Of a DNA stretch of 64,000 bases, positions 28,501 to 37,100 are shown in pieces. The notes below the pieces were generated by a model. The model did not search any database. It was not told the DNA's origin and saw nothing but the letters and a program-made list of their open reading frames with translations. The stretch is from the NCBI GenBank assembly GCA_016705955.1, contig JADJKO010000003.1, positions 372,001-436,000 of the forward strand, given 5' to 3'. This DNA comes from Flavobacteriales bacterium. Its GTDB lineage: Bacteria > Bacteroidota > Bacteroidia > Flavobacteriales_F > PHOS-HE28. The first letter of the stretch is position 1. Each line of letters opens with the position of its first letter. The translations under genes were made by a program, and so were the position numbers.

Positions 28501-29996
28501 CCAAGTGCTCCGAACAAGGTGAACACACCGTCGGTGCTGCATAGGGTAACCACTCCGTTGGTGCCTGGGTTCGGCGCTGGGTGTACGGTGATGTTCAGGA
28601 CCGCGCTTGCGTTGGCACATGGGGCGGTTCCGTTCACCGTGTAGGTGTACAGGCCGGTCACATCCGTTGCCGGGTTGAAGTTCGGACCGTGCGCACCGCC
28701 CGGACCGACCCAACTGCCACCTGCATCGGGTGTACCGTTCAACTCGCTGATCAACGTGAAGGTCAGGTCGTCGCTGCACACGGTGATGCTTCTGTCGATA
28801 CCAGCGTTCGGAGCCGTGATCTGCGTCACGGTCACCGTCGCGAAAACAGAAGGGCAAGGCGGTGTACCCGGAACGGTGTACGTGTAAACACCGGGTGTAC
28901 TGGAGCCGGGGATGTAGGTGGCGGAGACCGGAGATCCACCAGGGCCGGTCCATGCACCGGTAACCTGTGGGGTTCCGCCGAGAAATGTGATCAGCCCGAA
29001 TGATGGATTGTTGCTACAAACTGTCGTGCTTCCATTGGTTCCGGCGTTCGACGGTTGGTTCACGGTGACCGTGACCGTTGCCGAGGCTGGCGAACAGGGA
29101 GGGATACCGGTTACCGTATAGGTATACACCCCCGCCGGGTCCGTTCCGGGAATGAAGGTGCCATTATTGGCGCCGCCACCCGGGGCGATCCATGTTCCTC
29201 CCGGGTCAGGGGTTCCACCGAGCGCAGCGAAGAGGGAGACCGGCCCTTGGTTGGCACAAACACTCAAGTTGGAATTCACACCGGGATCCGGTGCGTTGAC
29301 CTTGGTGATACCAAGGATCGCGCTCGCAGGAGGGCAGGGTGAAGGTCCGGACTGTGTGTAGGTCCAATTGCCTCCGGGGTCCACGGCCGGATCGAACAGG
29401 TCCACATGCGATACGCCGAGCGGGTCCTTCCATGAACCACCGGGGTCCGGGCTGCCCTGCAACAAGGAGAACAGCGATACCGGTAATGCGGCCGAGCAGA
29501 TGGATGTGTTCGTGTTGTCCCCGGGATGCGGGGCTGTCGTGATCCGAGCACTCCATCCGGCAGCGGTACCCGAAGCATCACTTTGCCAATGAAAGGTCAA
29601 ACATCCCGATGCATGTGTGGAAGTGAACGTCTGTCCTGCAAGCGAGTTCAGGTTGTTGCCGACAGCGAGCGGCAGACCGATCGCCGCATCACCATCATAG
29701 ACGGTGAGTTGGTCGGTAGGAGCCCCACCAGCCATTGCCCAAGAGAGGAAAAGAACCGAGGTGCTCGGGCCGGAACCAGCACCACCGGACGGGCAGATGG
29801 TCACCGTGACATCCTCGTTGTTGCCATGATCACCTGTAGCACCGCCCGAATCATAGAACATCCCCGTACAGGAATCGAACTGCTGATCATGGTCGGCGAG
29901 ACAGACCTGTGCGGACCCTAGGCGCGGCAAAAGGGCGAAGGCCACGCACGCAGCAGCGGTCAACGGCAATGAAGAACTTCGCTGGATCGATCGCAC
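22575..29996 (-). CDS. Giant secreted repeat protein, N-terminal and central part (about 29 repeats of around 80 aa)
   Basis: The main part of a cell-surface protein of about 2,850 aa. The GTG at 29996 is preferred because it gives a clean signal peptide (MRSIQRSSSLPLTAAACVAF, cleaved near GSAQ) and because the earlier TTG lies inside a -7-like TACTTTG. A CUB-like module follows (to about residue 160). Then come tandem repeats of roughly 80 aa with the skeleton NAGxxGxxxxC... LFxxLGGxPxxGGxW... GxFxPGxxxPGxYxYxVxGxxPC. Units differ enough that they are not recent copies. The frame is lost at GGNPTAGG because a G run has 7 instead of the 8 bases needed, and it resumes in the fragment at 21454-22566. 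The role is probably adhesion or gliding; ligands are unknown. Confidence 0.85.
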   Translation of the reverse strand: MRSIQRSSSLPLTAAACVAFALLPRLGSAQVCLADHDQQFDSCTGMFYDSGGATGDHGNNEDVTVTICPSGGAGSGPSTSVLFLSWAMAGGAPTDQLTVYDGDAAIGLPLAVGNNLNSLAGQTFTSTHASGCLTFHWQSDASGTAAGWSARITTAPHPGDNTNTSICSAALPVSLFSLLQGSPDPGGSWKDPLGVSHVDLFDPAVDPGGNWTYTQSGPSPCPPASAILGITKVNAPDPGVNSNLSVCANQGPVSLFAALGGTPDPGGTWIAPGGGANNGTFIPGTDPAGVYTYTVTGIPPCSPASATVTVTVNQPSNAGTNGSTTVCSNNPSFGLITFLGGTPQVTGAWTGPGGSPVSATYIPGSSTPGVYTYTVPGTPPCPSVFATVTVTQITAPNAGIDRSITVCSDDLTFTLISELNGTPDAGGSWVGPGGAHGPNFNPATDVTGLYTYTVNGTAPCANASAVLNITVHPAPNPGTNGVVTLCSTDGVFTLFGALGGSPDVGGSWRDPANQPHSGSFTPGTSAPGVYTYTVVGLAPCDPASSTVTVTVNTAPNAGIGVSISRCSNNASFNLFNQLGGTPNAGGSWTGPLGAHSATFDPATDQSGPYTYTVLGLAPCANATAVVNVTVITAPDAGTGGSTTVCGNDAPFDLFTLVGGTPDGTGSWTGPGGGGVSNMFTPGTSAAGDYVYTVAGTAPCANAQSTVSVTVIAPPNPGTNGTITLCSNAASVDLFTLLGGSPQSGGAWTRPNGTAHSGTYQPASDAGGNYTYTVQGNAPCAALSAVVQVNRVIAPNAGVNGTITVCSTNSPFLLINVLGGTPNGSGSWIDPSLGPMNGTFSPGTSAPGTYAYIVPGTAPCVNDTGFVTVVVNTAPNAGVNSAITVCSSEGTFPLVDQLGGTPDSGGTWTRPNGTAHTGTFTPGTSVPGGYTYTVPGQTPCVAATAVVVVNVNQQPVAGSNNSFTRCSTSGPVDLFNQLNGSPDVGGTWMGPDGASSGVFIPGTSQPGDYVYTVVGVAPCINASATVTAIVNQAPNAGGSGDLTICQGTASVDLFTGLIGTYDLGGTWTEEGPPTGQLSGNFFTPSALPPGTYEFEYTVPGIGQCNHDDAHVDVTIVPQLEAGSNSSPSVCSSSIQVNLFSLLGGSPQPGGAWLDLDATGGLTGQYFNATLVTPGLYHFRYRLSGIIGCDSDSADVNLTVIAAPSPFTNGSTITCSNSLPFSLFLFLGGTPPGGGNWFIGAPGGSPFSGTYNPAANDPGDFYYVVSGTPPCGQVNARVTVSEVQAPNAGGNASTVTCSSGAPFNMTALLPGNPSPNGTWYFNIQNHDPMFVPGVDVQGIYEYRVQGQAPCTQAVAFLTISVITGANAGCNSSTTVCSGGQQFLLFNALTCNPQNNGSWLGPDLLPHNGTFNPATSAPGDYYYIITGQSPCVNDTALVSVFVNDSPNAGTSGTGSFCGSASAPGTAVNLITLLGGTPDPFGTWVGPAPGNPSFSGLFIPGVSTPGLYTYTVTNSCGSASATVSVQVNAPANAGCNNTITVCSITQAFPMVTFLGCTPTFGGQWTGPLPNTTVVTGVFSPGTTTPGTYRYRVLGLGACPAATALLTVNVNNAAFAGNDANLSLCNTDGQVNLFPLLGPGAQTGGSWFFNGVTPHSGTIQPSVDVTGTYVYRITGAPGCADHEASVFVQISTAPNAGIDGLAQVCSEDGPFSLILFITGNPQLNGNWTGPTGLPHSGIYDPAVDDPGLYTYCLPANGGCPADCAYVTVFESQAVDAGENGQTQVCSNSAPFALFGLLSGTPQSGGNWYDPNGSPFTGTYIPGVSSPGVYKYKRSGTAPCPSDSATVTVFQNTAANAGISTLASLCSTQPPVLLLSLLGGTPDNNGSWTYNNDPHGPFFDPALDPPGVYVYTVVGATPCPTVSEQVVITVTTAASAGLPGSLSACVDASAIVLFDGLEGTPDNGGTWSTNCAFGTLSNGIFDATGMPLDASCTFTYTQPANGPCAATSATVVLNIVDALDAGADSTVQACQGQLVDLFASLGGTPQLGGVWVNVDNAPGFFGSVFLTTNAAVGASYRFDHVLPGSAQCASDTARVTVTVLEGPYAGCDGSISTCSNGITVNMATALTCGPDGGGSWFAPDWTPHAGTFDPTADMAGAYHYIVNGIGACPADTANVAMSITPAANAGNGASLNICSTDASVNMFTLLGPNAQTGGNWFYVTGNVPHNGTYNPAVDAPGIYRYCVNATLPCAQHCAFINVTEPQAPNAGCSDSVTLCTSQAPILMRSYLGCLPQAGGSWVYVTTGGDVSHGNFFDPAVDLPGVYRYTIIGTAPCADASATLTVSVVLAGNAGESATVNACVSQTDLDVFLALGPNAQTGGSWTDQNTSGALTGNSFNPSMAGNGIWPLVYTILGTGPCPTVSSTVTVAVGVGGNAGADSAVVICGSETSYNLFNALGGNPTAGGRGARSLVEARLCYPAVS

Positions 29997-30171
29997 GGAG
30001 ATGGAAAGGCTATCTACGGTAGGGGGTTGCAAAGTACGTCCCTATGACGGGGCGGCGTCAATTCAAAGGCCCACCAGCAAAGGGAAAATCGACCATTATC
30101 ATGAACCGATCGACGGAGATCGGTGCCCATCCGGGAACGGACGGCCGTTTCTTGCGCGCGGCGTTGCTTAC

Positions 30172-31098
30172 CTACGGTACACTTGGAGTCGCTGGAGCTT
30201 CCGCCGGTTTCTTTCCGATGGTGACCGCCAACATGATCTCGTGCGTGCCAGTGCTGTAGTTGCTCAGGTTGCTGGTGATGATGTCATAGCTATACCCGAA
30301 CTGGAAGGACTGCTTATGCCAGTAACCCAACATCGCGCACCACGCATCGTTCGTCCGGTAGGAAGCCCCGATCCAGAACGCATCGCGGTACCGGGCCAAC
30401 AAGGTCAGATCCGCCTTCACCGGAACAGGGTCCACGAACTTCACCATGAAGGAGGGTTCGAGTTTCAGATCATCCCCTACCGGAAACCGGTAGCCGCCCA
30501 TGGCATAGTAGTGCCGATCCATCCGGCTCAAAGTGCCATTGTCCGTATTGAGGAAATAGACCTTGTTGTTCAACAACTGCGGCGCCGAAGCACCGAACCA
30601 ATAGCGAGGTGCATAGAACAGGAAGGAGAAGGCGGCATCGGGTTTCAACTCGCCGCGTAGCTGATCATCGATGATCGGATCGCCCTGATCGTGGAAGGTG
30701 ATCTTGGATCCATCGATAAGGAACTGCAACATTCCACCGGACACCGCCAGCGACAATTTCAGATCCTCGGTGATGCGCAGATGATAGGCATAGGAGGCCT
30801 GCACCCCTGTGCGCCGTGTGGGGCCAACAATGTCCGTGAAGATGTAGCCGCCCAAGCCCATCTTACTTCCTAATGGTGTGGTGCCGCTAAGGGTGAAGGT
30901 GCGCGGCGCATCCTGAATGCCAACCCACTGGTAGCGGTGCCCACTGCGCAACTCGAAGAATGGTCGACTGCCTGCAACAGCTTGGTTGAAGATATAGTCG
31001 TTGAACATGTACTGGGTGAACTGCGGCAGTTGCTGTGCGTGTGCTGCGATCACCGCGGCGATCGCAACCAGCGTCGAGAGGAGGTGCTTGGTTCGCAT
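30172..31098 (-). CDS. PorP/SprF family T9SS outer-membrane protein (second pair)
   Basis: A 308-aa beta-barrel with signal peptide (VIAAHAQ). The family motifs are QQLPQFTQYMFNDYIFNQAVAGS, the HRYQWVGIQDAPRTFTLSG strand and FQFGYSYDIITSNLSNY... GTHEIML at the end. It begins four bases after the stop of the SprB-like giant gene, so it is almost certainly its dedicated partner. The last 12 residues are Pro/Ala-rich and extra to the barrel. A 175-base gap with a candidate promoter separates it from the next giant gene. Confidence 0.93.
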   Translation of the reverse strand: MRTKHLLSTLVAIAAVIAAHAQQLPQFTQYMFNDYIFNQAVAGSRPFFELRSGHRYQWVGIQDAPRTFTLSGTTPLGSKMGLGGYIFTDIVGPTRRTGVQASYAYHLRITEDLKLSLAVSGGMLQFLIDGSKITFHDQGDPIIDDQLRGELKPDAAFSFLFYAPRYWFGASAPQLLNNKVYFLNTDNGTLSRMDRHYYAMGGYRFPVGDDLKLEPSFMVKFVDPVPVKADLTLLARYRDAFWIGASYRTNDAWCAMLGYWHKQSFQFGYSYDIITSNLSNYSTGTHEIMLAVTIGKKPAEAPATPSVP

Positions 31099-31102
31099 GG
31101 GG

Positions 31103-34100
31103 CTATCGGATCACGGTAAGTGGACCTGTGTATGCGTCGGGGAAGCGCGGGTCGTTCAGCTTGATCACGTAGTAGTATGTCCCCACAGGAACGAAGCCTC
31201 CGTTGTACTTGCCTTCCCATGGGCGTTGGTAACCCACACTCCGGAAGAGCATTTCGCCCCAGCGATTGTAGATCTCCACTTCACATTCCGGGAAGAGGTC
31301 GATGAAGTCGATCACCCAGGTGTCGTTCCATCCATCACCGTTCGGCGTGAAGCCCGTGGGGATCACCACTTCGGGGATCACTGTCACCAGCACGGAGTCC
31401 AGACTCACGCATCCGTTGGATGAAGTGACCGTTACCGTGAACCAGGTCGTGATCGCCGGAGCACTGGTCGGGGCGGCCACTGTCGCATTGCTTACCAAGC
31501 TATCCGGTGTCCATACGTAGGACGACCCTTGTGGCCCGGTGGGGGATCCACCAAGTGTGACCTCATCACCCAGGAAGATGGTGTGGTCCGGACCTGCGTT
31601 CGCGATGGGCAGTTGAAGGATCGAAAGGACCACTTGATCCGAGGCGGTACACGGGCCATCGGAGATCGTGAGCGTGTAGGTGTACGTGCCATTCTGCAGG
31701 ACACCGAGATCCACGGTGGCCGTATTGCCGACCATATTTCCTTGGTCATCCGTCCAGACATAGTTCACGGCTCCGGTGCTGTTGGATCCATCCAAGGTGA
31801 TGGCCACTCCGCCACATTCGTTCTGGTCCGCGCCCGCATCGGCGACGACGGTGATCAGTGCATTCACTTGCACATTGATCGTGACCGTGCAGCCGTTCGC
31901 ATCCATCACCACCAAGGTGTACGAACCTGGAGCGAGTGAACCGATATCCTCCGATTGCGCAGCGAATGCTCCGGGACCGCTCCACGCCAACGTGTAGTTC
32001 GGTACGCCGCCCGTGGTTGTCACTGCGATCGCGCCGTCCGTTGCATCCGCGCAACTCGCATCGGTCACTTGATCGACCGTGATATTGAGCGCCGTTGGTT
32101 CGGTAATGGTGTAGGTGAAGACGCTGTCGCATCCCACACCGTCGGTGATCGTGAGCGCGTAACTACCCGGGCAGAGCGATGTCGCTTGGTCGGTGCCTTG
32201 CCCGTTCGGCGGTTCAGGAGACCAAACGAAAGTGAACGCGCCGATACCGCCGGTCGGTGTCGTTACGATGGATCCATCGCAATCGCCGTTGCAATTCACA
32301 TCGGACACCGAGGCGTTGTCCACAATGGGTTGGAACGGAAGCACGGTGAATGTGTAGGTCGTGTCACAACCGAGCGCATCGCTGATCAACACGCTATTCG
32401 GTCCCGCACACAAGCCCGTCACTTGTTCGGTTCCTTGGCCTGTTGCTGGTTCCGGCTGCCAGAAGTAGGTGTATGGTCCGGTACCGCCCGTTGGTGAAAC
32501 CGCTGCTGTTCCATCGCATGGACCGAAACAGGTCTCATTGGTGAAAAGCAATCCGGCATCGATCGGTGTTCCCTGTGTGATCGTGAACGGAACCGTCAAC
32601 GAGCAACCATTCGCGTCGACGACCTGCACGCTATGATCCCCTGCGCAGAGGTCCGTGATCCCGGTGACGTCCTGTGCGATCGGGATACCAGCACCATTGA
32701 ACCAGGTGATCGTGTACGGCGCGTTTCCGCCGGTGATCACCACATCCGCTGTCCCTTGGCAATCGCCGAAGCAGACATCATCCACTGTGCTCAACTGAGC
32801 GTCCAACACTTCGGGATCGATAAGCGTGAAGGTGTACGTGGTGTCGCATCCGTTCCCGTCGGTGATGGTCACGCTCCGATCACCAGCGCATAGCTGATCA
32901 GCGGTGTCCGTTCCTTGTCCGTTCGGTGGAACCGGATCCCAGAAGAATGAGTAGGGGATCGTTCCTCCATTCGGCACCATCGTGATCACACCATCACATG
33001 CGCCGTTGCACGTGATCGGCGTTACGGTGGAGGAAGCAGTAAGAAGAGTGGGCTCCAGGATCAGCACATCCACCACGATGGAACAACCGGCCAGATCACT
33101 GATCGTAACCGACCATGTGCCCGCGCAGAGTTGTGATGCCTGCGGTGTGCCTTGTCCTACCGGCGGCACGGGATCCCATAGGAAGTCATACGGTGGCTGA
33201 CCGCCTGTCGGCCCAACCGTAGCAACACCATCACATGCGCCGTTGCACGTAACGGGCGTCGTGCTGAGGTTCGGTACGATCGGATCAGGATCCGAGACGA
33301 ATGCCGTATCGATGGTGACGCAACCCGTACCGTTCGTGACCTGTGCGAGGTAGAGTCCGGCGCAGAGGTTTGAAAGCACGTTGCCTGGTTCATTCAAGTT
33401 GTTGCCGCTCGCGTCGAACCACATGATCGAGCATGCCGGATCCGAGCAAACGAAGTCCACGCTCACCTGTCCATCGCAATCGCCCGGACACGTGGTGATC
33501 CCGTTCGTCATGGTGGTCACCTCGCCATCGCTGTCGCTGATCGCCACCAGACGTGTGATCGAACAGGAATTCGCATCGGTGATCGTCACCGCGTACAGTC
33601 CAGCACACAAGCCTGTCATCATCGGATCCGTGCCGATGATGCCACCGCCGAAAGTCCACACGATGAAGTACGGCGCTGTGCCACCACTTGGGGTGATCGT
33701 ACCCGAGCCATTGCAGATACCACATTCGCTCAACGTGCTGCTCGTAGTCGCATCCAGCGGTTGTGGCTCATCGATCTGGTACGTGTCCGATATGGAACAA
33801 GCATTCGAATCGGTCACGGTAAGGGTGAAGGGGCCCGCACACAGGCCACTTGCGGTATCCGTTCCTTGTCCACTCGCTGGGTTTGGCGACCACAGGTAGG
33901 TGTACGGCGCAACACCACCGGTTATGATCACGCTCACCGATCCATTGCAATCTCCTGCGCAGGAAACGCCTACCGCGTTGCTGTTGATCGCAAGAGGTGT
34001 CGGACCAAGGATGAGCACTTGCACGGTGGTATCGCACGTCACGGCGTCAGCGATCAACACGGTGTACACCCCAGCGCATAGACCGGTGGCCATCGGTGTT

Positions 34101-37100
34101 CCTTGTCCACCACCGGGTTCCGGTGACCAAGTGTAGATGTAGGGACCGACCCCTCCCGTCGGACCCACTGTGGCAGTTCCATCACAATCACCGGAACAAG
34201 TAACAGGCGTCGAACTCAGGTTGGTAACGATCACCAGCGATGGGACGACGATCGCATCCGCGAAGCTGACGCAACCACTACCGTTGGTGACCTGTGCGGT
34301 GTAGATGCCGACGCACAGGTTGTCGAGGACCAATTGGTTCTGCGCAAGCAGGTTGCCCAGTGGATCGAACCAATCCAGGTTGCACGGCGGCGTGCTGCAC
34401 ACGAAACTCACGCTCACGGTTCCGTCACACAGGTTCGCACAAGTGGTCTGCCCGTTCGTGGGGGTGAGCACTTCCGCATTCGCATCGGGGATCTGCACCG
34501 GTTGCGTGATACCGCAACCGTTCAGGTCCGAAACCGTGAGGAGGTACAATCCTCCGCAGAGATCGGTGACCGCGGCATCAGTGCTCACCAAGACGCCACC
34601 AAGTGTCCACGCGATATCATACGGCTGCGTTCCACCGTTGATCGTCACGGTGGCTTGACCGTCGCAATTCGGACAAGTGCTTGGCACCGTGCTCACGCTC
34701 ACCTGCATCGGTTGCGGTTCGATGATGGTATAGGTCTCGGTGATGGAACAGTTGTTCGCATCCGTAATGGTCACTGACCAATCACCCGCGCAAAGGCCGA
34801 AGGCACCGGATCCACCTTGACCGCTGGGCGGAACAGGCGACCACACATAGGTGTATGGTCCAGTGCCACCACTCGTGATCAAGGTCACGTTGGCATCACA
34901 TTGTCCCGGACACGAAATGCCGATGACCACCGCTCCGGAATTCAACGGAAGCGGTTCGGTGATGAGCACTTGCGCGGTGGTATCGCATCCGCCGCCATCG
35001 CTGATCAGTACCGTGTACACACCGGCGCAAAGTCCAGTAGCCATCGGTGTTCCTTGTCCACCACCCGGTTCGGGTGACCATGTGAACACGTAGGGAGGAA
35101 TACCGCCACTCACTCCAACTGTGGCGGTTCCATCACACAGTCCTGCGCACGTCACCGGCGATGAACTGATAAGCAAAGTGGTTGGTGTAGGAGCAACAAC
35201 CGTTGCGGTATCGATGCTCACACACCCGGAAGCATTCGTGACCTGAACGATGTAGTCCCCGGGACAAAGACCGGATAGCGCATTCCCGCTCTGACCCAGA
35301 TCATTCCCTTGCGCATCGAACCACGCAATGGTGCACAAGGGATCCGCACAATTGAAGTCCACACTTACCGACCCATCGCACGTGTTCGGGCACGATGTCG
35401 TTCCATTCGTCGTGCTCAGGACTTCGCCATTGGAATCCGTGATCGCGACAGCTTGCTGCACGCTGCATCCGTTCGCATCCACCACCAGGACGGTGTAGAT
35501 CCCCGCGCAGAGGTCGATCAGGTCGGCGTCATTGCTGATCACCACACCCAGTCCGTTCGTCCAGATGATCACGTACGGCGAGGTGCCACCGCTCACCAAC
35601 ACCGAAGCCGTACCGATGCAGACCTGGCATTCGCTCGGCGTGGAACTCACCAGGATGGCGAGTGGCGAAGGTTCCGTGAGGACGTAACTGAACGGTGCGG
35701 TGCATCCATTCGCATCCGTGATCGTCACGTTCCACGTTCCTGCGCAAAGACCTGTTGCATTCGGCTGTCCTTGTCCGTTCGGCGGAACCGGCGACCACAC
35801 ATAACTGTATGGTCCAACACCACCGCTCGGTGCCAGCTGAACGGATCCGTTGCATTGCGCGGCGCAAGAGATCACTGAGACCGTCGCATTATCGACGATC
35901 GCATCCGGACCGGTGATGAGGATGTCAGCGTCGATCGTGCATCCCGCTTGATCCGCGATCGTCACCGTGTACACACCGGCGCAAAGTCCGGTGGCCATCG
36001 GAGTTCCTTGGCCGGTGCCCGGTTCCGGCGACCATACATAGATGTACGGCGGTTGCCCTCCTGTCGGTCCAACGGTCGCCGTTCCATCGCACACACCGTT
36101 GCAACTCACCGGTGTGCTGCTGCTATTGGCAAGGATCGCGGTGAAGGGCTGGATCGTGAAGGGGAAGGTCTCCACACAACCGTTGTCATCCGTAAGGGTC
36201 ACGGTGTAATTCACTCCCGCACATAGTCCAGTAGCTGTGGTGGATCCCTGGCCGCCGCTCGGCGCTGGTTGCCAGTCGATGCTGATGTTACCCGTTCCTC
36301 CCGCAGGAGCTATTGTCGCGGTTCCACTGCATGCACCAGCGCATGTTTCCGGAGTGGTCGTGGGCACACCGGTGATCGGGGGTGGTGAGTTCAAGAAGAA
36401 TGTGGTGGAGCTTTGGCACCCCACAACGTCAAACACTTCAACGGTCCACAGGCCGATGCAAAGACCCGAGACCGTCGGTGTTCCTTGTCCGACCGGTGGC
36501 GGCGGGCTCCACACGTAGGTGTAGGGCGGAATACCACCGCTTGGTGAAACGGTCGCCGTCCCTTCACAGGTATTCGCGCACGGCGTAGGCGTTACGATCA
36601 GGTTGTCCGAGATCGGCACCTTCGGCAGAATGTCGAAGACCACCGTGGTGTCGCATCCAGATGCGTCGGTGATCAACACGGACCACGTGCCCGGACACAA
36701 ACTCGAGGCGCTCGGTGTTCCTTGTCCTACGGGTGGGTTCGGCGTCCATAGGAAGGAGAATGGCGCTTGCCCACCGGTCGGTGCGACGGTCGCGGTTCCA
36801 TTGCATGGGCCAAAGCAGTTCTCATCCGTGTGGCTTTCATTCGGCACGATCGCTGGAGGCGAGGTGATCGTGATCATCAACACCGTATCGCATTGTGCCG
36901 CATCGGTGATCTGCAAGGTCCAGATCCCCGGACACAGACCACCTGCATTCGGAGTGCCCTGACCGCTGCCCGGCTGCGGCGTCCACAAATAGGAATAGGC
37001 CGGCACTCCTCCGGAGGTCACCACGGCGATCGATCCATCACAGGAATTCCCGCAACTCGCGGGCGTTGGTGTCGCCACCGCATCGATACCCGACGGTGTG

